Assembly (NCBI GenBank): GCA_029747015.1
Contig: JAKOGI010000564.1
Coordinates: 376,001 to 440,000, forward strand
Source: Carnegiea gigantea
Lineage: Eukaryota; Streptophyta; Magnoliopsida; Caryophyllales; Cactaceae
Reading direction: 5' to 3'
DNA length: 64,000 nucleotides
The notes beneath the pieces were generated by a model. It did no database searches. It saw nothing but the letters and a program-made list of their open reading frames with translations, and had not been told where the DNA came from. Below are positions 1 to 11,010 of this stretch, one piece after another (within the stretch, counting starts at the first letter, position 1; the number at the start of each line of letters is the position of its first letter). The position numbers and the translations under genes were made by a program.

Positions 1-3000
1 GGAGTTCCATAACTTTATCAATTATGTTCTGGTTGATCTTCCTTTACAAGGGGGTGATTTTACTTGGTCTAGAAGTGGCGAGGTTCCAGCTATTTTAAGA
101 CCTGACCGTTTTCTTATATCCTTGGATTGGGAGGAACATTTTACCGATGCAATTTAGAAGAGGTTGCCTATACCTCTTTTAGATCATTTCCCTATTTGCT
201 TAGAAAATGGGAAGTTCCAGAGGGGGAGAATTCCTTTTAAATTTGAGAATATGTGGCTCTAAGTTGAGGGGTTTTGTGATCTTATTAAAAGGTGGTGAGA
301 AGAGGCTCGTATTGAGGGATATGCTAGTTTCGTCTTGCAAAGAAATTGAAGGTGATTAAAGCGGAAATCAAGAAATGGAATAGAGAGGTCTTTGCGAATA
401 TCAAGATTCGGAAATACAACCTTATGGAGTCTATTAGCCAACTTGACGTGAAGGAGGAAACTTCTGGTATTTCTAATGAGGAATTGGAGCAAAGAAAAGC
501 TGGCAGAGATGAGCTAGCGAAAGTCATCCTTATGCATGAGATCTCTTGAAGGCAAAATTCGAGGGCATTGTGGCGTAGAGTTGGTGATCGAAATGTAAGA
601 TTTTTTCATAGAGTGGCTAATTTTCGTTGGAAATTCAACTCCATGTTTTTTGTGATCGTGGATGGGAACCGTTTTGAGAATTGGGACGAGATGAAGTCTT
701 CCATCCATGGGTTCTACAAATCCCTTTTTACTTAGTCTGAAGCTTGGAGATCAAAGGTGACAACTTCATTATGCCCTCTTTATCGGTCTCTACAAGAGAG
801 GGGCTTGAGTTGGATTTCTCAGAGGAGGAAATTTTTAAAGCTCTTCATGATTGTTGTGGCGATAAGTCTCCAGGCCCAGATTGTATGACTATGGCTTTCC
901 TCCAGGCGAATTGGGACACTCGTAAGGGTGATGTTTTAAGGATGTTTTCGGAGTTTTTCCACACTGGGAGATTTGTAACAAGCCTCAATGCTACTTTTAT
1001 TGGGTTAATTCCTAGGAAAGCCAATGCGAAGAATATTGGAGACTATTGACCGATCAGTTTAATTGGATGCATTTACAAGCTTATTTATAAGGTTTTGGCC
1101 CAAAGATTGAGAGGTGTTATAAGGTCTCTTCTCTCAGAGAATCAAAATGCCTTTGTAGGGGGCGTTTGGATGCCTTGCTCATTGCAAATGAGCTTATTGA
1201 CTCTAGGGTCAAATCGGGGATTCCGGGGTTGTTTGCAAGTTGGACACTAAAAAAGGCCTATGACCATGTTAATTGTTTACATTACTTGTCAATGGTTCTC
1301 CTATAGATTTTTTCTCGGCTTCGTCCGATCTCTCTTCTTCTGTTTTTGTTGGTCATGGAGGTTTTTACTAGGATGTTACTTGCAGCTACTTCAGCTCTCC
1401 TATCTGGGTTTTCGGTGGGTCGAAGGAACTCAACTACCATTACTGTATCTCATCTTCACTTTGCTGATGCTACAATCATTCTTCGCTGATGCTACAATCA
1501 TTTTTTGTGACAATGATTGTGAGCAGATGGTGAACCTACGTTGTATTCTTATTTGGTTTGAGGCAGTGTTTGGTCTACGAGTTAACTTGGCAAAAACCGC
1601 TATTTTGCCGGTGGGCCAGGTTGATAATATCCAATTGCTAGTGGGTGTGTTAGGATGCACCGTGGATTCTTTTCCTACCTACTATCTTCGTCTTCCTCTT
1701 GGAGCAAAATTCAAAGATAAATCCATCTAGGAGCCAGTTGTGGAAAGATTTGGGAAAAAACTCTCTGGATGAAGAGCTAATTACCTTTCTAAGGGTAGGA
1801 GACTCACTCTCATCTGAAGCGTTCTTTCTAGCATTCCCACTTACTTCCTATCTCTTTTTCCGATACCGATGTCAGCCAAGTTGGAAGCATTCAAAGAAAA
1901 TTCCTTTGGGGCTCTTTCGGTGGTGATTTCAAGTATCACTTAGTGAGATGGGATATTGTTAGGCTTTCCATTTCAGGAGGGTTCGGGGTTAGAGACCGGA
2001 AGATCTTTAATGAGACTTTGCTTGGTAAGTGGCTATGGAGATTCATGAATGAGAGGACCAACTTTTGGAGAAGGGTGATGTGCACCAGGTATGGTGAGGA
2101 GGGGCTTGGGTGGTTTCCTTCTAGACTTAATGGTCCTTATGGAGTAAGCCTTTGGAGGTTCATTTGTAAAGGATGCCCTCATCTTTCTTTTGAGGTGGGT
2201 GCTGGCTCTACCATTCTTTTTTGGCATGACCGTTGGTGTGAAGGTGCTCCTCTGCAGGACCTTTTCCATTCTCTTTATGCTCTTGCGGAGAATAAAGAAG
2301 CTACTGTGGCTGCATATTGTGACCTGGGTTGTGCATTTGGTTACCTATTTTTATTCGTGATACCTTAGTGGATGATGTCTCTCTTGTAAGCTTACTTATT
2401 AAGTTGAATGGGATTCCTATCGGGAATCCTCTCTTGATTCAATCAGATGGGATTTGAATCCTAAAGGGAGCTTCACTGGGAAGTCTTATTATATGAAGCT
2501 TGCTTCTGGGCCTTCTTCACCTTTGCATCCAATATTGGGAATGTGGTTTCCATGGAAGATTAATTGGAAATCTCTTGCTCCATTTAGAGTGTCTTTTTTG
2601 TTTGGAAGGCTGCCCTTGCCCATGACAGTATTTTGACTTACAATAATTTACAACAGAGGGGTAAGAGCTTGCTGAATCAGTGCTTGTTATACAAAGCTGC
2701 AACACAATTGTGAACCAGTTATTGCTTCATTGCCCTTTTGCGAGAGCACTTTGGGATCTAGCCTTTAGTTGCTTGGGAGTTTCTTGGGTTATATCCAATT
2801 CTATTTCAGATCACCTCTTTGCTTGCGAGGACTTTTTTGGTAGGAAAGTTAACAAGAAGAATGCCAGATTATTTCCTCATGCAATTTTTTGGAGCATTTG
2901 GCATGAAAGAAATAGGAGGGTCTTTGAGGGTGTGGAGATGCCACTTCAATGTTTTAAAGATTATTTCATCAAGTCTCTCTATTTTTGGGGACAAAGGAAT

Positions 3001-3135
3001 CTTTTGTTACTCTTCTGTTGATCTTTTAGATTTTGTGGATAGTGTGTATATGGGGTGTATATAACCTTTTGTAGGATGCTAACTTTGCATCCACCCTTTT
3101 GTTAATGAAATGTATTTATTCTTTTCCTGATCAAA
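1..3135 (+). mobile_element. L1-type LINE remnant (EN, RT and zinc-knuckle pieces), cut by the window edge
   Basis: The stretch reads as one non-LTR retrotransposon broken by many stops and frameshifts. At 35-300 is the end of an endonuclease domain (GDFTWSR, then DHFPI and FENMWL). At 744-1049 is the start of reverse transcriptase (KSPGPD, then NATFIGLIP). At 1260-1730 is the palm region, with FADATIIF where FADD is expected. At 1943-2368 comes the post-RT region ([21 protein letters not shown]), and at 2680-3021 the C-terminal zf-RVT region ([14 protein letters not shown]). The 3' end near 3061-3135 resembles other LINE tails in the window. The 5' end lies outside. Catalytic residues are lost and the frame is open nowhere, so it is dead. 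The same subfamily recurs on the minus strand at 15490-16990. Confidence 0.9.
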
Positions 3136-3429
3136 AATTAGATACATGTGATTCTACTGTGTTGTTTTTGCATGCATCTTGTCAGTGATATTCTTTTCAG
3201 CAACTTCTCGACTATGGATGCTACGCATGAGAATGGAGCATGCGATAAAGTCAAAATAATCAGTGGCATACATGTTTACTCATCCAATACAATTTATGAA
3301 GATTTTCTTCATTCCAGTTTAACTAATTTTTGTGATGCCGTGATATTATCTGAAGAGATTAGTTCACAATTTGATTACTTATTTTGCCTGTTCCACGGAT
3401 GTTATTCATCATGTTTTCTTAATCTGTAG

Positions 3430-3572
3430 GGGCAGAAATATCTAAACTATTACGGGCACCAGCTGTTCAGGTTTCTGCTATGAGATTCCGTCCCAACCTT
3501 GTCATATCTGGAAGAGAGCCATATGCTGAAGATTTTTGGAGAAGAGTTCAAATTGGGAACAATTATTTTGAA
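3430..3572 (+). CDS. ABA3: MoCo sulfurase exon (third from last)
   Basis: The acceptor AG is at 3428-3429 and the donor GTGAGT starts at 3573. The exon begins with two bases of a split codon, then 47 codons including RFRPNLVISG and EPYAED, the MOSC entry motif. It ends in phase 0. Confidence 0.88.
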
Positions 3573-6500
3573 GTGAGTTTCTGTTAACTGACATTCTAAA
3601 GCAAACTAATTTGTTACACAATATATGGGTTGTTCAATCTTGGAAATAGCCTCTTTGTTGCTTGCAATGCTAAGAGTATCTGAATCTAAATCTCCTTGTT
3701 TAGGGGGATCCACACAATGGTTAGTTCAATGGATGTGGTTCAATCTAATATCAAATAGCGTGCCACTGATTGGAAGTGTGAATTATGGCACTAAAATGGA
3801 TGCTCTGGACTAAACGGAACCATTTACCCAAAAAGATTTTCTTTTAGTTGGTTGGGTTGTATCTATCTTGAGCATACACATGGTTGAAGACATAAATGAT
3901 TGGTTTTTAATATATGGGTAGATGCCTTTTATCAAAATCATAGATAGGCTTTTGAAATACAACTGCTATTAAGTATTATGGGTAAGAATGATACTGTGCA
4001 ACAGAACACCTGAATAATCTAGTACCACAGTTTCCGCATGCTCCTTATCCAGTAGGATAGTGGTGTCGATACTAATATTGCAGATTGATGATATTGTTAT
4101 AAGCTTAATTTTTTACAGCTACCTCTTTGTGAAAAACTGAAAATAGTGCTATGTGGTTATTTTACTTTTCAAGTTTTCGATTTTTCGTCAATATGAATTG
4201 ACACGAACAGTTTAGTGACCATAGAAAAGAATATTAATTCACAGATAGTTTGTGAAAATGCCTGATTATTAGTACGGTTATTAAAGAATATAAAATGAAC
4301 TCGAGTTTCCTGAATATGAATTACTCAAGTAGTTTAGTAACTTTAGGACAGAATATTAATCCACAAATTGCTTATGAAACTAATTGCTAATCCAGTTACA
4401 AAAGAAAAATAAATTGAACATAAAAACTTGTATACATTGTTGAACAGAAAGCATTTGCTGGGCACAGCAAGTCAGCAAGTCCACTATGTGGGTGACATCA
4501 GGGCATACATTTAAGACACTAGCATCAGCACTTGTATCTAGGGCATGCTATAAGGTTCTAATGGTAGACTATAAGGTTCTGATGTCAATTACAAGGTTTT
4601 GTCCAACTCTATAAAAGTCTTTGAGTTTCCTATTCTAAAAGTGATTAAAAAACTATTATTCATTCATTTTTACGTTTTCAGTGTCACATTTGATCATTTC
4701 GTGCATTTTGGAAAGATTTTTATTTTATAATACATGCTGAAATCTTCCTTAACATTTTTAATGGTGCTGGATTTTGGTATCACGACAAACTGTGGTAACA
4801 AAATTTTAAAATCTGTACAAAGTATTTTTGAAGTGGCACAAAAATTCGAGTTTTAGGGGGGAAGAAAAGTTTCTTGATTTTCTTTCATCTTATCTTCTCT
4901 TTCATTCCAGCCAAGTTATCTTGTCAAACCTTCTGACTATTGCATCTGGATGCATCTTTTCTCTTGACATTTTCAAACCGCCTTTCTCTAGTCTGGGTGC
5001 AGGCATCGTTAGTCAAACCTGTACTCAATCAGCCAGTAGGTTGTATTGTGCAATGGAGTTAGACCAGGGAAACAGGTTTTTCAGTTCAGTTTGGATCTGG
5101 TTAATTCAGGGTAGTTTGCTTTTGTGTTGGGTTGATGTGGGTTCCAGTTGACTTGGGGTTGATTGGTGTTTGCTCCAACAGAGTTATTTTGCAGTAGGGG
5201 GAAAAGTTTGAGTTAGGTTTGGGTCAAATCGAACCGGCCTATATCGGATATCAGTTCTGGTGGTTCAAGTCATTTGCCTTGTGCAAATAGAGTCAGTCCC
5301 GCCAAAAAAATAGAGGAAATTCACCTTTAATTGTGCAGGAACCTTCTCGTGAAGCAATCTTTCAGTGTCACTGCCCGACCCTTATGAGGTGCATAACATC
5401 ACCATTGATGTTCCTTTTGCCTTGTGTGCCAAGCCCCAAGTATTTGAAAGTTGGTATATAGCTAGGCATCGATAGTGACAATGGCGTCTCTATCAAATCC
5501 GTTTGTATCTAATCTACATTTAAAACACTCTCTCCGTACCTGCTTAATAAAAATTTTAGGGTATCCCTCCATGTTCTTGCTAACCTCTTTTCTATTCTCA
5601 TTCATCAGACCTGTCTCATCAGTGGATGACGTCTACCGACATACCTCTTGTTCTGTTTCTCTGCTGTACTCGCCTCTATTTACTGCAAAGAAAAAGAGGT
5701 CAAAACGTATCCTTGCAGCGAGACACTAGTCTTGAGGCCTTCATGGAAACCTCGAATAATGTGGATGTAAGCAAGGAGCCTCTTGCTCCTTTTAATCCAA
5801 CACAAAAGTCTTTGAAATCAGCATTTGGCATGTGCATTAACGCCATGGTTGACCCACCTGTGCATACGAGTTCCCCACTGTACAAAGCCGTACCCAACAC
5901 TAGCTAAAAACAAGATATTTAATTATGGTTTAAGTTTCAAATGGAGGTTAACTGCAAGAGAGAATTCAGAAGGAAATATAAGTTTTGTTTCCAGGGTTTA
6001 AATCACCAAACATGAATTAATAATAAATGGGTGGCTAGTGGTTACTACATAGCCTGTTGGTTTTATTTTTGCCTCAACTTACAGCCAATGAATCCAATGA
6101 AGAGTGTGTTACTTGGAGTCTTCAACTTGACCATATCTACATTCAACTGTCGAGTGCCCGACATGATCATACAAATAATCTACAGCTATGAACTCCAAAG
6201 TTGAATTTATGTTCACTGTTTCTGTTGAATGTAAGTTCCTGCTTTGGGTATTCACTGTTACTCTTGCATTTGGCAGTCACTGGGAGGATGCAACCGATGC
6301 CAGATGATCAACTTTGATCACCGGTCAGAACATATTCAAAAAACAAGTGAACCTTTGGCAACTTTAGCATCATACAGGCGGGTGAAGGTGGGGCACAACT
6401 TTTTACTCAAAACTGCTTCCTTTTTTCTCTTCTCTTCTTTTTTTTTAACTTTCAGTGTCTGAATGTGGGAAACAAAATGCTTGGAATCAGGGGAGAATTT

Positions 6501-6601
6501 TGTTTGGGATATTGCTCCGATATGAGGAGTCTTATATGGCAAACAAAGAAGTGGATTCATGGCTTCAGGTTGGGGAAGCAGTGCATCCGGAAATGAGGTA
6601 G
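3430..6601 (+). CDS. ABA3: Molybdenum cofactor sulfurase, C-terminal MOSC part (last three coding exons)
   Basis: Exons are 3430-3572, 6277-6387 and 6491-6601, with GT-AG junctions and open frame to TAG at 6599-6601. The protein has MRFRPNLVISG and EPYAED, then LGGCNRCQMINF, SEPLATLASYRRVK and RILFGILLRYEE, the order of the MOSC domain of plant MoCo sulfurase. The paired cysteines of CNRC and the ending WLQVGEAV separate it from short MOSC-only (mARC-type) proteins. In plants this cytosolic two-domain enzyme uses an N-terminal PLP domain to transfer sulfur to the molybdenum cofactor of aldehyde oxidase and xanthine dehydrogenase; the MOSC part binds the cofactor. Here 47, 37 and 36 codons are visible. 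The PLP domain and earlier exons lie upstream of the window. The LINE at 1-3135 probably sits in the preceding intron. The exons carry no stops or frameshifts, so the gene may be functional. Confidence 0.9.
3573..6276 (+). other. MoCo sulfurase intron, 2.7 kb, no gene
   Basis: This stretch joins two phase-0 exons. The open frames at 4828-5151 and 5475-5907 match no family I know. It holds a degenerate tandem duplication at 4185-4425 and otherwise AT-rich sequence. Confidence 0.7.
4185..4425 (+). repeat. Degenerate tandem duplication, about 120 bp per copy
   Basis: Two adjacent blocks share the order AATATGAATT, AGTTTAGT, AGAATATTAAT, CACA, then GTTA and a run of A-rich sequence ending TGAAC. 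By eye about three quarters of positions agree. No coding content. Confidence 0.55.
6277..6387 (+). CDS. ABA3: MoCo sulfurase exon (second from last)
   Basis: The acceptor CAG is at 6274-6276 and the donor GTGGGG starts at 6388. It has 37 codons in phase 0 and contains the conserved LGGCNRCQM and ATLASYRRVK motifs. Confidence 0.9.
6491..6601 (+). CDS. ABA3: MoCo sulfurase terminal exon
   Basis: The acceptor CAG is at 6488-6490. The exon has 36 codons and the stop TAG. It starts GRILFGILLRYEE and ends VHPEMR. The preceding intron is only 103 bp. Confidence 0.9.
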   Translation, partial: GRILFGILLRYEESYMANKEVDSWLQVGEAVHPEMR

Positions 6602-7040
6602 AGACAAAACTTGCTGGCTGCGATACAAAGTTCACATTTGTTGCAGGACCTTACTTTGCAGTGATGACAAAAGCATGTCAGATTGGATAATCTGTGTAAC
6701 TACTTGTGCAGATTAGGAGAGACGTAAAATGGAATTGTCAACAAGATCAGCAGCATTGGTTGTTCTATGTTCTTCAGGAACAATAGACTTGTACTATATC
6801 CACAGAAACTTCGTGAAGGGAAATTTGGCCTGCTGGTGCTTTAGCCTTGAAAAATTACAATAGAAAATAGTATCAATTTACATATTTCTTTTGGTGTTCT
6901 CTGTTCAATTTCATCTTTATTACCAAATTTTTCTTATTGTGTACAAAAGCGGCTGTAGATATTATTACCCAACGGTATAATATTGTCTAAGATTGGTACC
7001 AGCATGTTTTTGTGATTTGGATGTAATAAGAATGCATTGT
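6602..7040 (+). other. ABA3: Probable 3' UTR of the MoCo sulfurase gene
   Basis: AT-rich non-coding sequence directly after the stop. T-rich stretches and a TGTAATAAGAATG motif near 7020 fit a plant poly(A) region. The exact cleavage site cannot be read from sequence. Confidence 0.45.
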
Positions 7041-8244
7041 AGGAAGGTAAAGTAAGATGTTTGCCAAACCCTCTTTGGGCGGTTTATTTTCTTTTTTGAG
7101 GTTTGTCTGTTGGCCTATCTGGAGGTAAGGAGGGTTTACTCAATATCTTCAGGTATCTATGTATCGATCCATCTATCTCCCTGTATAAATAACAAATAAG
7201 TATATATAGAAGTCACTGAACTCATGTTGGTGACAACTGGTAGAATCTTGTTGGCCATACACACATGCTTGAATGGATTTTTTATTTGACATTTTTTATT
7301 TGTTACATTAACTTTTATGGGATGAATTAATTGCAGTAAATGCACAGTTCTCTTAAGTAATGCACCGAATTGAACATGCTTACGTGTTTCATTGCTTTAA
7401 GTATTCCGTATGATGCTAGAAATAAATATTAAATTATGTTTTTCCTCTCTGACTTGATACTAAGACTAAACAAAAAGTCGGATAATTAGCCCTGTCTATT
7501 TCTATTAACTGTTACTACATTTATGAATGCTCTGATCATTTGTATCCCTAGTAGGTTGGCTTTTAAGCGTTAAACCATTAATGTGATGCACACGGTGTGT
7601 CACTCTTTTGGTAGGGTTTCTGAATCATATGACGCTCAACGTGGCTTCTATTAAAAGTTTGTTAAGAGTTTGTTATTAGGAAGCTGGTGGGAAAAGTAGT
7701 TAAAGTTGTTACAGAAGCTTATATTGTCTCTGAGCTTACTACATAATTCTCTCTTTTAATCTCTCTCGTGTAACTCCCAGGTTCAGCCTCTTAAGTTTAA
7801 AAGATTCAACATTCTCGAGTGGTTGCTCATTTGCTTGGGCTACTCGTGCATTGTTGTATCAAAAGTGTGATCCTGAATTTCTTTTTCATTCTTGAACTTT
7901 GATTGGTTGGCTTTATTCTTCAACTAATCCGGCTTCAACTCAACTCAACGCATACAATTTTTGATTCGTTGATTGTTTGGCTTGCATCTCCAAAAAATCA
8001 ACCCTAAAATGCAACCAAAAAAAAAAAGAAAAGAAAAAAAACTCCCTTTTTAAAGCCCTGGAAATTTGGTCAAACCATAATCTAACATTATGGATTGTCA
8101 CTGTCAGAGTTAGACTGCAGTCTTAAAGTTGCCTTAGAAAAAGAATATCGACGACTAGTTACAAGAAAGTGATTGATTGTACATTTCTAGATCTAGAAAG
8201 AAGTTAAAATGTGAATTTGAGATATGTCCAACCAAATAATGAAA
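7041..8244. other. Intergenic, no gene; possible old LTR piece near 7610-7960
   Basis: No conserved coding sequence. At 7610-7960 the wording (GTTTGTTA runs, TAACTCCCAGG, then CT-rich sequence) looks like the U3/R of a copia LTR, but no ends, PBS or second copy are visible. Confidence 0.35.
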
Positions 8245-9115
8245 AACGAAACATGTGATAGTCAAAAGACCTTGATGAGGACCCTCCAGCCAAGAATCAT
8301 AAGCCAAAAGCGATCTTGTCTTCATTCCAACGGCTAATGCTCTTCTCTAGCAGTCATATAGAGTTGAATTGCCTATAAGTATAGGAGCAAGATAGAAGAT
8401 AAGGATTGAAAAACACCAAGCTATTCCTCAACTATTTTAAGGTGTTATTTCCACCACTCAAAAGCTGTATTACGGTCAAATTATATTTCTACTCTTGTAA
8501 TACTAGAGAGACAAGAGAGTTGAGAGAATTCTCTTATAATCAAGTCAGTGTATTGTCCTCCTCAGAGCTAGAGAACTCTGCAGGAGGAGTTTGTCAGAGT
8601 GCTTTAATTGTAGACAAGGAGCTGGTGAACTCTTGTTGAGTGGTTGTTCAGCTATGCAAAGTGCTCAGTCTAAACTCTGCAGGTTAACAAGGAGCAGTGA
8701 AGCTATTGTTGAGCTAGTTGAGCTTGGTGCTCAAAGAAAACTCTTACTGTAGGCAAAGTATTGGACAATCATTGTTGAGCCTATATCAAGGAGATAGTGA
8801 AGTGTTTAAAATACCAAGGGAGGGAACTTTAGACAAAAACAAAACTCGATGGTTAGGTGAACTTCGTGAAAAAGTCTGGTGTTTTGTGTCTCTTTATATT
8901 CAAAGTCTCTGAGTATATTTCTTTACCATCTGCTAGAATCTCTATTATATTTGCCTTTATTATCATATTATTGTTCTGAGAGTCTCTGATCAACCTGCAT
9001 TTTCATGTTATTTTATTTAGAGTCGAAAAGTTTTTGACGTTCAAAGTCTTTATTTGTCACCCCATTCAGCCCTGCTCCTAGGGTCACACAGCTTAATGTT
9101 GTGACTGACAAGCAC
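8245..9115 (+). repeat. LTR remnant, Ty1/copia Sirevirus-like
   Basis: The order of landmarks is that of Sirevirus-type LTRs: TTCCAACGGCTA near 8325, a possible leader start near 8360, AACTTCGTGAAAAAGTCTGG near 8860, and AGTCTTTATTTGTCACCCC followed by CTAGGGTCAC near 9045-9090. No pol sequence, PBS or partner LTR adjoins it, so it is probably a solo or truncated LTR. The ends are approximate. Confidence 0.5.
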
Positions 9116-10469
9116 TCCTTTTTTTTGTTATTATTTTTTTGATCTTGTATTTCCTTCGTCTAATTAATATTGATAGCAAATATATTAAACCATTCCATCT
9201 AATAAATCAGCCCGAAAAGAAATCTAATAGTCAGATAATTCTTCAATTTTGATTATTATTCATGGAAAAAGAAATTATCATATGCCCCTCAAGAGACCCA
9301 ACCAAAAGGAAAATTAAATATGTTAAATTTTCCTTCCATGGGCATTCTAAAATAAGTATCGAACATAGCTCATTAAGTTCATCAGAAAGAAAAAAGCATT
9401 GTCTAGTTAAGTCATTAAAAAGTACTTTTGTTTTCCCAAAGGATCTGAAAAGGTAACACTGCAAAGTGCAGTGGATAAGATAATTTAGATTATCCTATTT
9501 TAAATTCTAAAATAAATTATAAAATCACTTTATTAAATTAGTAAAAACTAAAAATTAAGCCTTTCTATCAAAGAAAGTAAAAAGACGAAACTGCTTAGAA
9601 TGAAATTCCCCATGAATTTTTTTTTTCATTTCTAAAGTTCTAAAGGTTCCACAACTTTACGACGAACCAATATATTTTTTTAAAAATTTAGATCAATAAC
9701 GTGTCTACTTTTCTTTAAGGTTCACTACACCAAAAAAAAAAAAATGAAACAGTTACGGCAACGATATAAACTAACGTCATTTCAATGAAACCAATCCCAA
9801 CAATTTGGGTTCCCTTTACGGAAACACAAGCCTGTATTCCAACTTTAAAACATGGAAAATTTGATTTAGAACGGTGGCAATTACATGATAATTGCCAAAT
9901 CACAGCCTTGTTTTCTGAGATCCGATGTGAAATAAATGAAATGCTTGCTTTGATTAATTTAACAGTAATCAAATATTACTGCTTGAGGCATGATTTCCAG
10001 CACACACGCTCCCCGCAAAGAAAAACAACAGTGTTGGAGGCCCCTTTTTTGGGTCCTTTTTTCTTCCTTTTGGGGGCTTCTTTTTGGGAGGGGGGGTGTT
10101 TGAGCCACAACCCTACAGGATCGAGTAAGAAGAAAAATATTAGCAGTGAAGGGGTCAGAACTCCTATTCCCCGTCCCACACAAGAGCTCACTACTCAGCA
10201 GCACTTGAACCAAGTCTCCTTCCTCGCTTTCATCACCAAAAGGAGTGAGGGATAGAATAAAAATGGTTGCTTCGATGTTCCACCCTTAGATGTACATTCA
10301 AGTGAATTCAACCCCACATAGCTAAGCAATATAGCTATACATGCCCGTTCAACCGATATTCAATGGCATTTACTCATTAACTTCCGACCCCGGAGGCGTC
10401 ATCTTTATAGACATTACTTATGATACAACTGCTGCGATACAACTTGCTAAGTGACTTAAACCAGACAAA
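9116..10469. other. Intergenic between the two convergent genes, no gene seen
   Basis: AT-rich up to about 9720. Open frames around 9785-10255 on both strands show no known domain, and the stretch 10030-10100 is T/G-rich simple sequence. I see no supported feature. Confidence 0.6.
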
Positions 10470-10758
10470 ACATTCCTAAAATATCATCAGCAACATTTCT
10501 CATTCATTGATAAAATACAAATTTTACAAGACATCAAGAAGCAACCTCAAATCCAGTTGCTAATTTCAGTTTGTCAGCCACCTTCTTTCAACAATGAATT
10601 CAGTGAACACTTCCGCTGAAATCTTTTCGCCTTTCTTTGGCTCAAGTTACAACCCATCACAAAGGAAAGTTGCATTTCTCCTGTTCAACAAATACAGCTT
10701 CCTCCGCATTTTCATGAGCGAACTTCTGAAGCTGAAGCATAAAAAATCAGAAAGGTGG
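10470..10758 (-). other. 3' UTR of the Enhancer-of-polycomb-like gene
   Basis: Follows the stop at 10759. On the minus strand it ends in a T-rich stretch with ATCAATGAATGAG near 10500-10515, a plausible plant near-upstream poly(A) element. The cleavage point is approximate. Confidence 0.5.
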
Positions 10759-11010
10759 CTAACCAAACCGTGTTGAAGGTTGCTGCCTCAGAGATAAATA
10801 AAAGGAATCTCCACAATTGACTGGCGTGTGCATAAGTGGGTTCCACCTATCAAATATAATTCTACCCCCTCTACCAATTCTACCACGGAAGGGAGTTGAT
10901 CTTCCAGTTCCAGAGGTCTTTGAGGCATCAGATGGAGGTACAATTCCAGCAGCTGCCAACTTGTCAGGGATTAGAGGCTTTGTAAATGGCATAACTGGCT
11001 CCAAGGGGTC
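10759..11010 (-). CDS. EPL exon 12 (terminal)
   Basis: 83 codons plus TAG at 10761-10759. Contains [18 protein letters not shown] and [19 protein letters not shown], the plant EPL C-terminal signature. Acceptor CAG at 11013-11011. Confidence 0.94.
   Translation of the reverse strand, partial: DPLEPVMPFTKPLIPDKLAAAGIVPPSDASKTSGTGRSTPFRGRIGRGGRIIFDRWNPLMHTPVNCGDSFYLSLRQQPSTRFG

Noticed and set aside
5626..5907. Overlapping frames on both strands inside the MoCo sulfurase intron
   Set aside because: They lie between two phase-0 exons that join perfectly, and the sequences match no known family.
7610..7960. Possible complete copia solo LTR
   Set aside because: The style fits, but neither TG..CA ends nor a target duplication could be fixed, so it is only mentioned within the intergenic entry.
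9785..10255. 156-codon plus-strand open frame in the intergenic region
   Set aside because: No conserved domain, T/G simple-sequence in the middle, no splice or promoter context.
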